The notes under the pieces are model-generated. The model worked only from the letters and a program-made list of their open reading frames with translations, did not search any database and was not told the origin of the DNA. From NCBI GenBank assembly GCA_963169915.1, contig CAUJEM010000009.1, positions 1-64,000 of the forward strand: a DNA stretch of 64,000 bases, written 5' to 3'. Below, in pieces: positions 17,006 to 23,602 of this stretch; the first letter of the stretch is position 1; each line of letters begins with the position of its first letter. The position numbers were made by a program, and so were the translations under genes. Source of the stretch: Myxococcota bacterium (GTDB lineage: Bacteria > Myxococcota_A > Polyangia > Polyangiales > Polyangiaceae).

Positions 17006-19224
17006 TGGCTCGCCACCTCCGGCTCGGTGTCGATGATCACGGGGCTGGTCAGGTCCTTGCCGAGCCGCTGCAGGTAGGCCACGAGCGCCACGATCTCTTT
17101 GTCTTCCAGCCCGGCCGGCCCGCCCTGCGCCTCGATGTTCGCGGCGATCTGCTTGGCCTGAGCTCGTGCCATCGACTCGCCGTGCTGGATGGCGTCCCCG
17201 TAGGGCACGCCGAGCATCGCCATGGCGTCCACGCGCGGCTGCACGACGCTGAAGTCCAAGGGCTTGGTGAGCATCCAGGAGTAACGCGGCATGATGGAGT
17301 CGCGCGTCACCTCGGCGGGGGCGGCCATGTGCCGCACGTGCCAGAGATCGGGATATTTCCCGCCCAGCCGCGCCAGATCCGGCCCAATCCGCCGCGAGCC
17401 CCACTGGAAGGGCCGGTCGTAGATGAACTCTCCCGGCTTGCTGTACTCCCCATAGCGCTCCGTCTCCGCGCGGATGGGGCGGATCATCTGCGAGTGGCAA
17501 TTGTAGCAGCCCTCCGCGACGTAGACGTCACGACCCACCAGCTCCAAGGGGGTGTAGGGCTTGACCGACGCGATGGTGGGGACGTTCGAGCGGATGAGGA
17601 AGGTGGGGATGATCTCGAACAGCGAGGCCACGCTGACCGCGAGGGTGGTCATCAGCGTGAAGCGCAGGGGCCGGCGCTCCCAGAAGCGGTGCCAGGCCGC
17701 CTCCACGAAGTAGCGCACCTTGTAGCCGAGCTCGAGCTGCGTGCGGGTGGCCGGGAGCCGCAGGCGCGGCCGCTCCTCCTCGTCCGGGCCGAGCGCTGGA
17801 GCCTCGTACACGGGCTCCTCGTAGCGGCTCGGTCGGGTGCTCCACGTCATGAGCAGGTTCAGCAGGCCGAGCAGGATGCCCAGCACATACAGCGTGCCAC
17901 CGAGGACGCGCACCCAGTACATGGGGAGGATGCGCACGACGGTCTCCACGAAGTCCGGGTAGGTGAGCCGCCCGGTCTCGTCGAAGGCTCGCCACATCAA
18001 GCCTTGGGTGACGCCGGCGGCGTAGATGGCCACGATGTAGAAGAGGATCCCGAGCGTCCCGAGCCAGAAGTGCGCGGTGGCCAGGCCCTTCGACCAGAGC
18101 CGCTGGGTCTGGAAGATCCGCGGGGCCAGCCAGTAGAGCATGCCGAAGGCCATGAAGCCGTTCCAGCCGAGCGCGCCGGCGTGCACGTGCGCGATGGTCC
18201 AGTCCGTGTAGTGGCTGAGCGCGTTGACGCTCTTGATGCTGAGCAGCGGCCCCTCGAAGGTGGCCATTCCATAGAAGGTGATGCCCACCACGAAGAACTT
18301 GAGCACCGGCTCCTCGGCCACCTTGTTCCAGGCGCCGCGCAGGGTGAGCAGGCCGTTGATCATGCCGCCCCAGGAGGGCATCCACAGCATGACGCTGAAC
18401 AGCATGCCGAGCGTGGAGGCCCACTCCGGCAGCGCGGTGTAGTGCAGGTGATGAGGCCCCGCCCAGATGTAGATGAAGACCAGGGACCAGAAGTGCAGGA
18501 TGCTGAGGCGGTAGCTGTAGACCGGGCGCTCCGCCGCCTTGGGCACGAAGTAGTACATGAGGCCCAAGAACGGGGTGGTGAGCACGAAGGCCACCGCGTT
18601 GTGCCCGTACCACCACTGCATGAAGGCGTCCTGGACGCCGGCGTAGAGCGGGTAGCTCTTGGCCAGGCTCACCGGCAAGGCCAGGTTGTTGAAGATGTGC
18701 AGCAGCCCCACCGTGACGATGGTGGCGATGTAGAACCAGAGCGCGACGTAGATGTGGCGCTCACGGCGCCGGGCCAGCGTCCCGAAGAAGTTGATCGCGA
18801 AGATGACCCACACGACCGTGAGCGCCAGATCCACGGGCCACTCGAGCTCGGCGTACTCCTTGGACTGCGTGATCCCGAGCGGCAGCGTGACGGCCGCGGC
18901 GACGATGATGGCCTGCCAGCCCCAGAAGTGGACGTTGCTGAGCTTGTCGCTGAACATCCGTGCCTTGAGCAGGCGCTGGCTGGAGTAGTACACGGCCGCG
19001 AAGATGGCGTTGCCGGCGAACGCGAAGATGGCGGCGTTGGTGTGCAAGGGGCGGAGCCGCCCGAAGGTGAGCGGCGGGAGCCCGAAGCTGAGGGCGGGCA
19101 TCACCAGCATCAGGGCGAGCCACAGCCCGATGATGGTGGCGACGGCGCCCCACAGGATGGTGGCGAAGGCGAATTTTCTGACGATGGCGTCGTCGTAGCT
19201 GAAGGTCTCTTGCCCGGGGCTCAT
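17002..19224 (-). CDS. ccoNO: cbb3 oxidase subunits I and II fused (CcoNO)
   Basis: 740 residues. Residues 1 to about 475 are CcoN, the heme-copper catalytic subunit: many transmembrane helices, LRPLHTNAAIFAF, the histidine-rich WWYGHNAVAF, WAGPHHLHYT (CuB region) and DWTIAHVHAGALGWNG. After a charged linker, residues about 510-740 are CcoO: one membrane helix, then CYNCH (C573-H577) and likely axial Met in SIMPRYSW near 644. The fusion makes O2 reduction and heme-c electron entry one polypeptide. First gene of the operon; no Shine-Dalgarno-like site precedes the ATG. A sigma-54-like promoter lies 13-28 bp upstream. Confidence 0.96.
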   Translation of the reverse strand: MSPGQETFSYDDAIVRKFAFATILWGAVATIIGLWLALMLVMPALSFGLPPLTFGRLRPLHTNAAIFAFAGNAIFAAVYYSSQRLLKARMFSDKLSNVHFWGWQAIIVAAAVTLPLGITQSKEYAELEWPVDLALTVVWVIFAINFFGTLARRRERHIYVALWFYIATIVTVGLLHIFNNLALPVSLAKSYPLYAGVQDAFMQWWYGHNAVAFVLTTPFLGLMYYFVPKAAERPVYSYRLSILHFWSLVFIYIWAGPHHLHYTALPEWASTLGMLFSVMLWMPSWGGMINGLLTLRGAWNKVAEEPVLKFFVVGITFYGMATFEGPLLSIKSVNALSHYTDWTIAHVHAGALGWNGFMAFGMLYWLAPRIFQTQRLWSKGLATAHFWLGTLGILFYIVAIYAAGVTQGLMWRAFDETGRLTYPDFVETVVRILPMYWVRVLGGTLYVLGILLGLLNLLMTWSTRPSRYEEPVYEAPALGPDEEERPRLRLPATRTQLELGYKVRYFVEAAWHRFWERRPLRFTLMTTLAVSVASLFEIIPTFLIRSNVPTIASVKPYTPLELVGRDVYVAEGCYNCHSQMIRPIRAETERYGEYSKPGEFIYDRPFQWGSRRIGPDLARLGGKYPDLWHVRHMAAPAEVTRDSIMPRYSWMLTKPLDFSVVQPRVDAMAMLGVPYGDAIQHGESMARAQAKQIAANIEAQGGPAGLEDKEIVALVAYLQRLGKDLTSPVIIDTEPEVASQ

Positions 19225-19236
19225 CGGCGCCGGCAG

Positions 19237-19252
19237 AGCAACTGTCGTGCCG
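19237..19252 (-). promoter_or_regulatory. Candidate sigma-54 promoter for ccoNO
   Basis: On the minus strand the bases read CGGCACGACAGTTGCT, matching TGGCACG-N4-TTGCW at all specified positions except the first T. The invariant GG and GC have correct spacing. The predicted transcription start is about 2 nt before the ccoNO ATG, which would make the mRNA nearly leaderless; the absence of a Shine-Dalgarno site agrees with this. The operon encodes its own sigma-54 activator. By-eye match only. Confidence 0.5.
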
Positions 19253-19400
19253 CTGCGTCACGTTCCACGCCGGCGCGCGCTTCGCGCAAAGTCTGCGTGA
19301 TGATCGCCTGTGCCAGCAAGTTCTGCGCCGCGGCTCGCGCCGCCGCTGGGGGCCCCCCGGGGCCGTCACGACCGCCGCTGGCAGCTCGGCGTGGAGGAGC

Positions 19401-20177
19401 TCAGGGAGCGGGCGCCTCCGCGCCGAGGCGATACGCTCCCTCTAAGCCCTGGAGCTGCTGCGTCAAGGCGGGCTCGGGGTATACCGCGACGGCGAGGCGG
19501 GCGTAGCGCAGCAGCTCGAGATCGAACAGCGAGTCCCCGAACGCCGCCAGGGGGCGCACGTCGCCGAGGAGCTGCCGGCAGGCCCTCACCTTGTCCTCCC
19601 CGAAGGGGACGAAGCCGGGGAGCCGCTGCTGCGCGAGGCCACGCTCGAAATGCAGCCGAGTGCCGTGCACGTCCCGGGGCTCGAAGCCGAGCGCTTGGAC
19701 GCCTCGCTCGACGATGAATTGAGGGGACGCGGAGACGACGACGCAGCGCAGCTCATGCTGGCGAGCCCACTGCAGCACCTGGCGGAGGGCGGGGCGATGA
19801 CGGCGCTCGAGCTCGGGTGGGCCTCGCAGCGCAGCGTCGGTGAGCTCAGCGAGCTCACTGGCGCCGAGCCCCGCGTAGATCCAGGTCATCAGCTGGAAGG
19901 TGGGCAGGCGCGGCACCGCGCCGGCTTCGAAGGCGTGGAGCACCCTGAGCGCGAGCTCGTGCACGTTGCCCGTGGACGACAGCCCATGGTGCGCGGCGAA
20001 GGCGGCGACCGCGGGCGCGACCTCGGGCTGGAGGCACTCGACCCGGCAAGCGTAGCGCAGCACGTCGTCCGACACGTCGCCCTCCCACAGCGTGCCGTCG
20101 GCGTCGAAGGCGAGGGCGCCCGGGCCGCCCTGGTGGAGCTCGCGCTCGAGCTGCTGCAGGAGGCGCTGCACGCTCAC
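19401..20177 (-). CDS. HAD-superfamily phosphatase (HAD-IB, SerB-like)
   Basis: About 258 residues. HAD motif I is FDADGTLWEGD, motif II VVVSASPQF (Ser), motif III the Lys in GEDKVRACR, motif IV AFGDSLFDLELL. The cap and layout resemble phosphoserine-phosphatase-like HAD-IB enzymes. Start: GTG at 20177 gives a 4-nt GTGA overlap with the upstream nucleotidyltransferase; a GTG at 20201 (28-nt overlap) is the alternative. It probably dephosphorylates a small metabolite linked to the nucleotidyltransferase product (inference). It ends 176 bp before the cbb3 operon. Confidence 0.85.
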   Translation of the reverse strand: MSVQRLLQQLERELHQGGPGALAFDADGTLWEGDVSDDVLRYACRVECLQPEVAPAVAAFAAHHGLSSTGNVHELALRVLHAFEAGAVPRLPTFQLMTWIYAGLGASELAELTDAALRGPPELERRHRPALRQVLQWARQHELRCVVVSASPQFIVERGVQALGFEPRDVHGTRLHFERGLAQQRLPGFVPFGEDKVRACRQLLGDVRPLAAFGDSLFDLELLRYARLAVAVYPEPALTQQLQGLEGAYRLGAEAPAP

Positions 20178-20944
20178 GGCGCTGGCCGGGTGCTCCACCA
20201 CTGCGCGCCGTGCGCGAGGTCCTCCAGCGTGTCGAGCTCCATGTAGCCCCCGTGCGTGTCTTCGTGCTCCATCACCACGCCACGCTCGAGCAGCTCAGCG
20301 AGGAGATCGATGAGGTACGCGCGCTCGAAGCTACGCCCCTCGCGGTAGGGGCCTGCGGGGTGCTGCGCCGCGGCGGCGTCGTAGGCGTCGATGAGCGTGG
20401 CCGCACCCGCGGCGGAGGCCTTCATCACGCCGATGAACTCGCCGGTGGCAGCGTCGCTGGGTAGGCGCCGCGAGAGCTCCACGACGCGCCCACCCTCCGC
20501 GCGGAGCTTCTCGGCGTCGGTCTCGGGGTGCTGGTGGCGGTCTACGTAGCGGCGACGCCACGCGGTGTCACAGCCTAGGACGAAGGGCGCGGGGTTGGCG
20601 AGCAGCCGGCGGACGACGTCGCCCTCGTACACGATGTCCGCGTAGGTCGCGACGAAGCCGCCCCGGAGCTGCTCCCGGGCGCAGAGCAGCGAGCCTAGGA
20701 TGTTGTTGTGCTCCCACCGAGGGTTATGGATCTGACGGAGCTCCGGGTAGCGCTCCCGCACCACCTCCGCTTTGTAGCCAGCGATGAACCAGACGTCTTG
20801 GCGGCGGAAGCCGCCGTGCTCCAGCGCCAGCAGGATGTGCTCCAGCATGGGCTTGCCCAGCACCTCCACGAGGGTCTTGGGGACCGCGTCCGTGCGGTGC
20901 TGGAGGCGTGAGCCTCGTCCGGCGCCGATGATGATGGCTTGCAC
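20174..20944 (-). CDS. Nucleotidyltransferase (LicC/phosphocholine cytidylyltransferase-like)
   Basis: 256 residues. N-terminal nucleotide-binding loop GAGRGSRL (8-15) followed by PKTLVEVLGKPMLEHIL, the signature of NTP-transferases of the LicC/sugar-1-phosphate type. ATYADIVYEGDVV provides the metal-binding Asp. Such enzymes activate a phosphorylated alcohol or sugar with CTP/UTP; the LicC-like spacing favours an amino-alcohol or polyol phosphate, but the substrate is not certain. Start 3 nt after the acetyl-CoA synthetase stop, 3' overlap with the HAD phosphatase: one operon. Confidence 0.85.
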   Translation of the reverse strand: MQAIIIGAGRGSRLQHRTDAVPKTLVEVLGKPMLEHILLALEHGGFRRQDVWFIAGYKAEVVRERYPELRQIHNPRWEHNNILGSLLCAREQLRGGFVATYADIVYEGDVVRRLLANPAPFVLGCDTAWRRRYVDRHQHPETDAEKLRAEGGRVVELSRRLPSDAATGEFIGVMKASAAGAATLIDAYDAAAAQHPAGPYREGRSFERAYLIDLLAELLERGVVMEHEDTHGGYMELDTLEDLAHGAQWWSTRPAP

Positions 20945-20947
20945 GAC

Positions 20948-22906
20948 TCACTCCTCGGCCTGTTGAAGCTGGACGAGCACGTTCAGATCCTCGAGCGTGC
21001 TGGTGTCGCCGCGCGGCGCCTGGCCGGCGACGAGATCTTTCAAGAAGCGGCGCATGATCTTGCCGCTGCGGGTCTTCGGGAGCGCCTCCGCGAAGCGGAC
21101 GTCGTCCGGCTTGGCGAAGCGCCCGATCTCTCGGGCGACGTGCTCGCCGAGCTCCGCGGCGAGCGCTGGGCCGGGGGCGTGGCTCGGCTTGAGGCAGACG
21201 AACACGACCAGCGCCTGCCCCTTCAGCTCGTCTGGGCGCCCCACCGCGGCGGCCTCGGCGACGGCGGGGTGAGAGACGAGCGCGCTCTCCACCTCCGCGG
21301 TGCCGATCCTGTGCCCAGCGACGTTGAGGACGTCGTCGATCCGCCCGACGACACGGTAGTAGCCGTCGGCGTCCTGGTGGGCGCCGTCCCCGCTGAAGTA
21401 GTGGCCCGGGATGGGCGCGAAGTACTGCGCGTGGTAGCGGGCGGGATCACCCCAGACGCCGGCGAGCATGCCGGGCCAGGCGCGCTTCATCGTGAGCAAG
21501 CCGCTCTCCTGCGCGCCGACGGGCGAGCCGTCGACGCGCACGATGGCCGGCTCCGCGCCAAAGAACGGCAGCCCCGCCGAGCCCGGCCGCGCGGCGTGCA
21601 CCCCCGGCAGCGTGGTCAGCAAGATGGAGCCCGTCTCGGTCTGCCACCAGGTGTCCACGATGGGGCAGCGGGACTGGCCCACGGTCTCGTAGTACCAGAT
21701 CCACGCCTCCGGGTTGATGGGCTCCCCGACGCTCCCGAGCAGCCGGAGGGAGCTCAGATCGGCGCGCTGCACGTGCTCCGGCCCTTGACGGATGAACGCG
21801 CGGATGGCGGTGGGCGCGGTGTAGAGGATGCTGACGCGGTGCCGCTCGATGAGCTGCCAGAAGCGCCCCCAGTCCGGCTGGTTGGGGGCGCCCTCGTACA
21901 TCACGCAGGTGGCGCCGTTCGAGAGGGGGCCGTAGACGAGGTAGCTGTGGCCGGTCACCCAGCCCACGTCCGCCGTGCACCAGAAGACGTCCTCGGGCTT
22001 CAGATCGAAGACGTAGCGCGTGCTGACGTGGACGGCCGCGAGGTAGCCGGCGGTGCTGTGGACCACCCCCTTGGGCTTGCCGGTGGAGCCCGAGGTGTAG
22101 AGCACGAAGAGCGGGTGATCGGCGCCGACGATCTCCGGCGCCCCGCTGGCCTCCCCGCCGTGGAGCTCCTGCCAGGTGAGGTCGCGCCCCGGCTGAAGCT
22201 GGATGGGGGCATGACGGGGTCCGAGGCGCTCGTAGACGACGACGTGCTCCACCTCCGGCAGCGTGCTGAGCGCCTCGTCCACGGTCCGCTTGAGCTCGAC
22301 CACCTTGCCCCGCCGCCAGGCGCCGTCCTGGGTGAGCACCACGCGCGCGCCAGAGTCGCGGATGCGCTCGCGCAGCGCGTCCGCCGCGAAGCCCCCGAAC
22401 ACGACCGAGTGCGGGGCGCCGACCCGCGCGCAGGCGAGCATGGCGATCACCGTCTCAGGCACCATGCCCATGTAGATGACGACGCGGTCCCCGGCGCGGA
22501 CCCCCAGGGAGCGCAGCGCGCGGGCCAGCGTGACGACCTGGGCGTGCAGCTCCGCGTAGCTGAGTCGACGCACCTCCCCGGGCTCCCCCTCCCAGATCAG
22601 CGCCGCCTTGTCGGCGCTGGTCGTCAGGTGGCGATCGAGGCAGCTCTCGGTGACGTTGAGGGTCGCCCCTTCGAACCAGCGGGCGTCCTCGAACCCGCCG
22701 GACACGATGCGCCGCGGAGGTGAGCGAAAGCTCAGCTCCGCGGTCTCACGAGCCCAGAACGTCTCCGGGGAGTCGAGGCTCTCGCGATAGAGCCGCTGGT
22801 AGTCCTCCAGGCGGCCGAGGCGCGCCTGGGCGCGAAAGGCCGCCGAGGGCTCGAAGCTGCGCGCCTCGTTACTGTAGGCCCCGATGATCCCGACTGAGTC
22901 CGACAT
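20948..22906 (-). CDS. acsA: Acetyl-CoA synthetase (AMP-forming)
   Basis: 652 residues from the ATG at 22906 (MSDSVGIIGAYSNEA), normal for Acs; an in-frame extension to 22996 lacks similarity and is rejected. It converts acetate, ATP and CoA to acetyl-CoA. Visible motifs: P-loop YTSGSTGKPKG, DTWWQTETGS (ANL core), YYRVVGRIDDV (hinge) and PKTRSGKIMRR, whose Lys is the catalytic residue normally controlled by acetylation. First gene of a three-gene operon with the nucleotidyltransferase and phosphatase. Confidence 0.93.
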   Translation of the reverse strand: MSDSVGIIGAYSNEARSFEPSAAFRAQARLGRLEDYQRLYRESLDSPETFWARETAELSFRSPPRRIVSGGFEDARWFEGATLNVTESCLDRHLTTSADKAALIWEGEPGEVRRLSYAELHAQVVTLARALRSLGVRAGDRVVIYMGMVPETVIAMLACARVGAPHSVVFGGFAADALRERIRDSGARVVLTQDGAWRRGKVVELKRTVDEALSTLPEVEHVVVYERLGPRHAPIQLQPGRDLTWQELHGGEASGAPEIVGADHPLFVLYTSGSTGKPKGVVHSTAGYLAAVHVSTRYVFDLKPEDVFWCTADVGWVTGHSYLVYGPLSNGATCVMYEGAPNQPDWGRFWQLIERHRVSILYTAPTAIRAFIRQGPEHVQRADLSSLRLLGSVGEPINPEAWIWYYETVGQSRCPIVDTWWQTETGSILLTTLPGVHAARPGSAGLPFFGAEPAIVRVDGSPVGAQESGLLTMKRAWPGMLAGVWGDPARYHAQYFAPIPGHYFSGDGAHQDADGYYRVVGRIDDVLNVAGHRIGTAEVESALVSHPAVAEAAAVGRPDELKGQALVVFVCLKPSHAPGPALAAELGEHVAREIGRFAKPDDVRFAEALPKTRSGKIMRRFLKDLVAGQAPRGDTSTLEDLNVLVQLQQAEE

Positions 22907-23005
22907 GCGCCCAAGCCTACGCCGATGCCCGCCGGGGTGGGGGAAAGAAGGCGCTGCCCCCGGGGAGGCTCGGCGTGACGAGCGGGGCTCGACCACCCCT
23001 CACGA

Positions 23006-23042
23006 CGAAGACCGGAACCCCCAGCCGGGGCCCCGGTCTTCG
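23006..23042 (-). terminator. Strong hairpin after rpsT (Rho-independent-like)
   Basis: Perfect 10-bp inverted repeat CGAAGACCGG / CCGGTCTTCG, with a loop that can itself pair (CCCC with GGGG), starting 20 nt after the rpsT stop. No T-run follows on either strand, as is frequent in very GC-rich genomes, so intrinsic termination is likely but not certain. It could also serve as an mRNA 3'-end stabiliser. Confidence 0.6.
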
Positions 23043-23061
23043 AGGCGTGACGCGGGTGGCG

Positions 23062-23325
23062 TCAGGCGAGCTTGTGCAGGGCCGACTGGATGCGTGACGT
23101 GAGCCTCGCCGCCGCCTTCGGGTGGATGAGCCCCTTCGCCGCGGCCTTGGCCAGGGCGATCGAGGCGCTGGCCACCGGACCGGCGGCCTCCCCCTTCGTG
23201 CCTGCGACGAGCGCCGCGCGGGCGCGCTTGACGGTGGTGCGCATGGCGCTGCGCGCAGCACGGTTGCGCTCGGCGCGCGTGATGCGTTGACGGTTACGTT
23301 TTGCGGCGGACGGGTGGTTGGCCAT
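23062..23325 (-). CDS. rpsT: 30S ribosomal protein S20
   Basis: 87 residues, highly basic, the normal length of bS20. MANHPSAAKRNRQR and RNRAARSAMRT match the conserved N-terminal helix that binds 16S rRNA; the C-terminal AAARLTSRIQSAL is also typical. A strong AAGGAGG ribosome-binding site lies 8 nt before the ATG, inside the 3' end of the small gene upstream, so the two are probably translated together. Confidence 0.97.
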   Translation of the reverse strand: MANHPSAAKRNRQRITRAERNRAARSAMRTTVKRARAALVAGTKGEAAGPVASASIALAKAAAKGLIHPKAAARLTSRIQSALHKLA

Positions 23326-23328
23326 CGA

Positions 23329-23490
23329 TCAGCCCTCCTTCTTTGCGTCAGCGGACTTCACATCATCGCCCACGGGGTGGACAGGGAACTTCGGGGTGCC
23401 TGCGCGCACGCGTGCGCGCTTCTTGGCCGCACCGTTGCGGGCGGCGTTGATGGCGCGTCGGCGCTGGGTCTGCTGGGTGGAGGAAACCAT
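23329..23490 (-). CDS. Small basic protein upstream of S20 (53 aa, unknown)
   Basis: ATG at 23490, stop 3 nt before the rpsT ATG. The 53-residue product begins MVSSTQQTQRRRAINAARNG and is very Arg/Lys-rich in its first 30 residues (RRR, AAKKRARVRAG), then has TPKFPVHP and a charged tail. It carries the strong rpsT ribosome-binding site in its last codons and follows a near-consensus sigma-70 promoter by about 40 nt. A role in ribosome binding or assembly is suggested by charge and position, not by recognised homology. The weak SD before its own ATG is a caveat. Confidence 0.65.
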   Translation of the reverse strand: MVSSTQQTQRRRAINAARNGAAKKRARVRAGTPKFPVHPVGDDVKSADAKKEG

Positions 23491-23537
23491 GACTATCTCA
23501 TGCGGTGAGCCGCGCCCGGCGGGCGCGAGGGAGGCGC

Positions 23538-23566
23538 ACTATGGGCAACTATCTTGCCCTTGTCAA
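23538..23566 (-). promoter_or_regulatory. Sigma-70-type promoter for the small gene-rpsT operon
   Basis: On the minus strand: perfect TTGACA (23566-23561), 17-nt spacer, CATAGT (23543-23538; 4 of 6 bases of TATAAT). Predicted transcription start near 23531, giving a leader of about 40 nt to the 53-codon gene. The TTGACA and spacing are optimal for a housekeeping promoter, fitting ribosomal-protein expression. Confidence 0.7.
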
Positions 23567-23578
23567 TTCGCCTTTTCA

Positions 23579-23598
23579 GGGGGCCCTGCCGAGCCCCC
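23579..23598 (-). terminator. Hairpin after the S1-like gene
   Basis: Six-base inverted repeat GGGGGC / GCCCCC with an 8-nt loop, beginning 4 nt after the S1-like gene stop and just before the rpsT-operon promoter. No T-run. Probable terminator separating the two transcription units. Confidence 0.4.
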
Positions 23599-23602
23599 GC
23601 CC

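Noticed and set aside
17006-17500. Upstream extension of ccoQ
   Set aside because: Arg/Gly/Ala low-complexity shadow of ccoNO; the ATG at 17005 makes a perfect 4-nt junction.
19253-19400. Enhancer or FNR/ANR box upstream of ccoNO
   Set aside because: I saw no TTGAT-N4-ATCAA site and no convincing long inverted repeat for the NtrC-type regulator; only weak imperfect repeats (TGCGTCACG, TGCGTGATG).
17005-19506. 833-aa plus-strand frame over ccoNO
   Set aside because: An antisense shadow: low-complexity Gly/Arg/Glu/His composition from GC-rich codon positions, no family motif, and the minus strand carries a complete CcoNO.
20939-22723. 594-aa plus-strand frame over acetyl-CoA synthetase
   Set aside because: Composition typical of antisense GC-rich frames; the opposite strand is a full-length Acs with all motifs.
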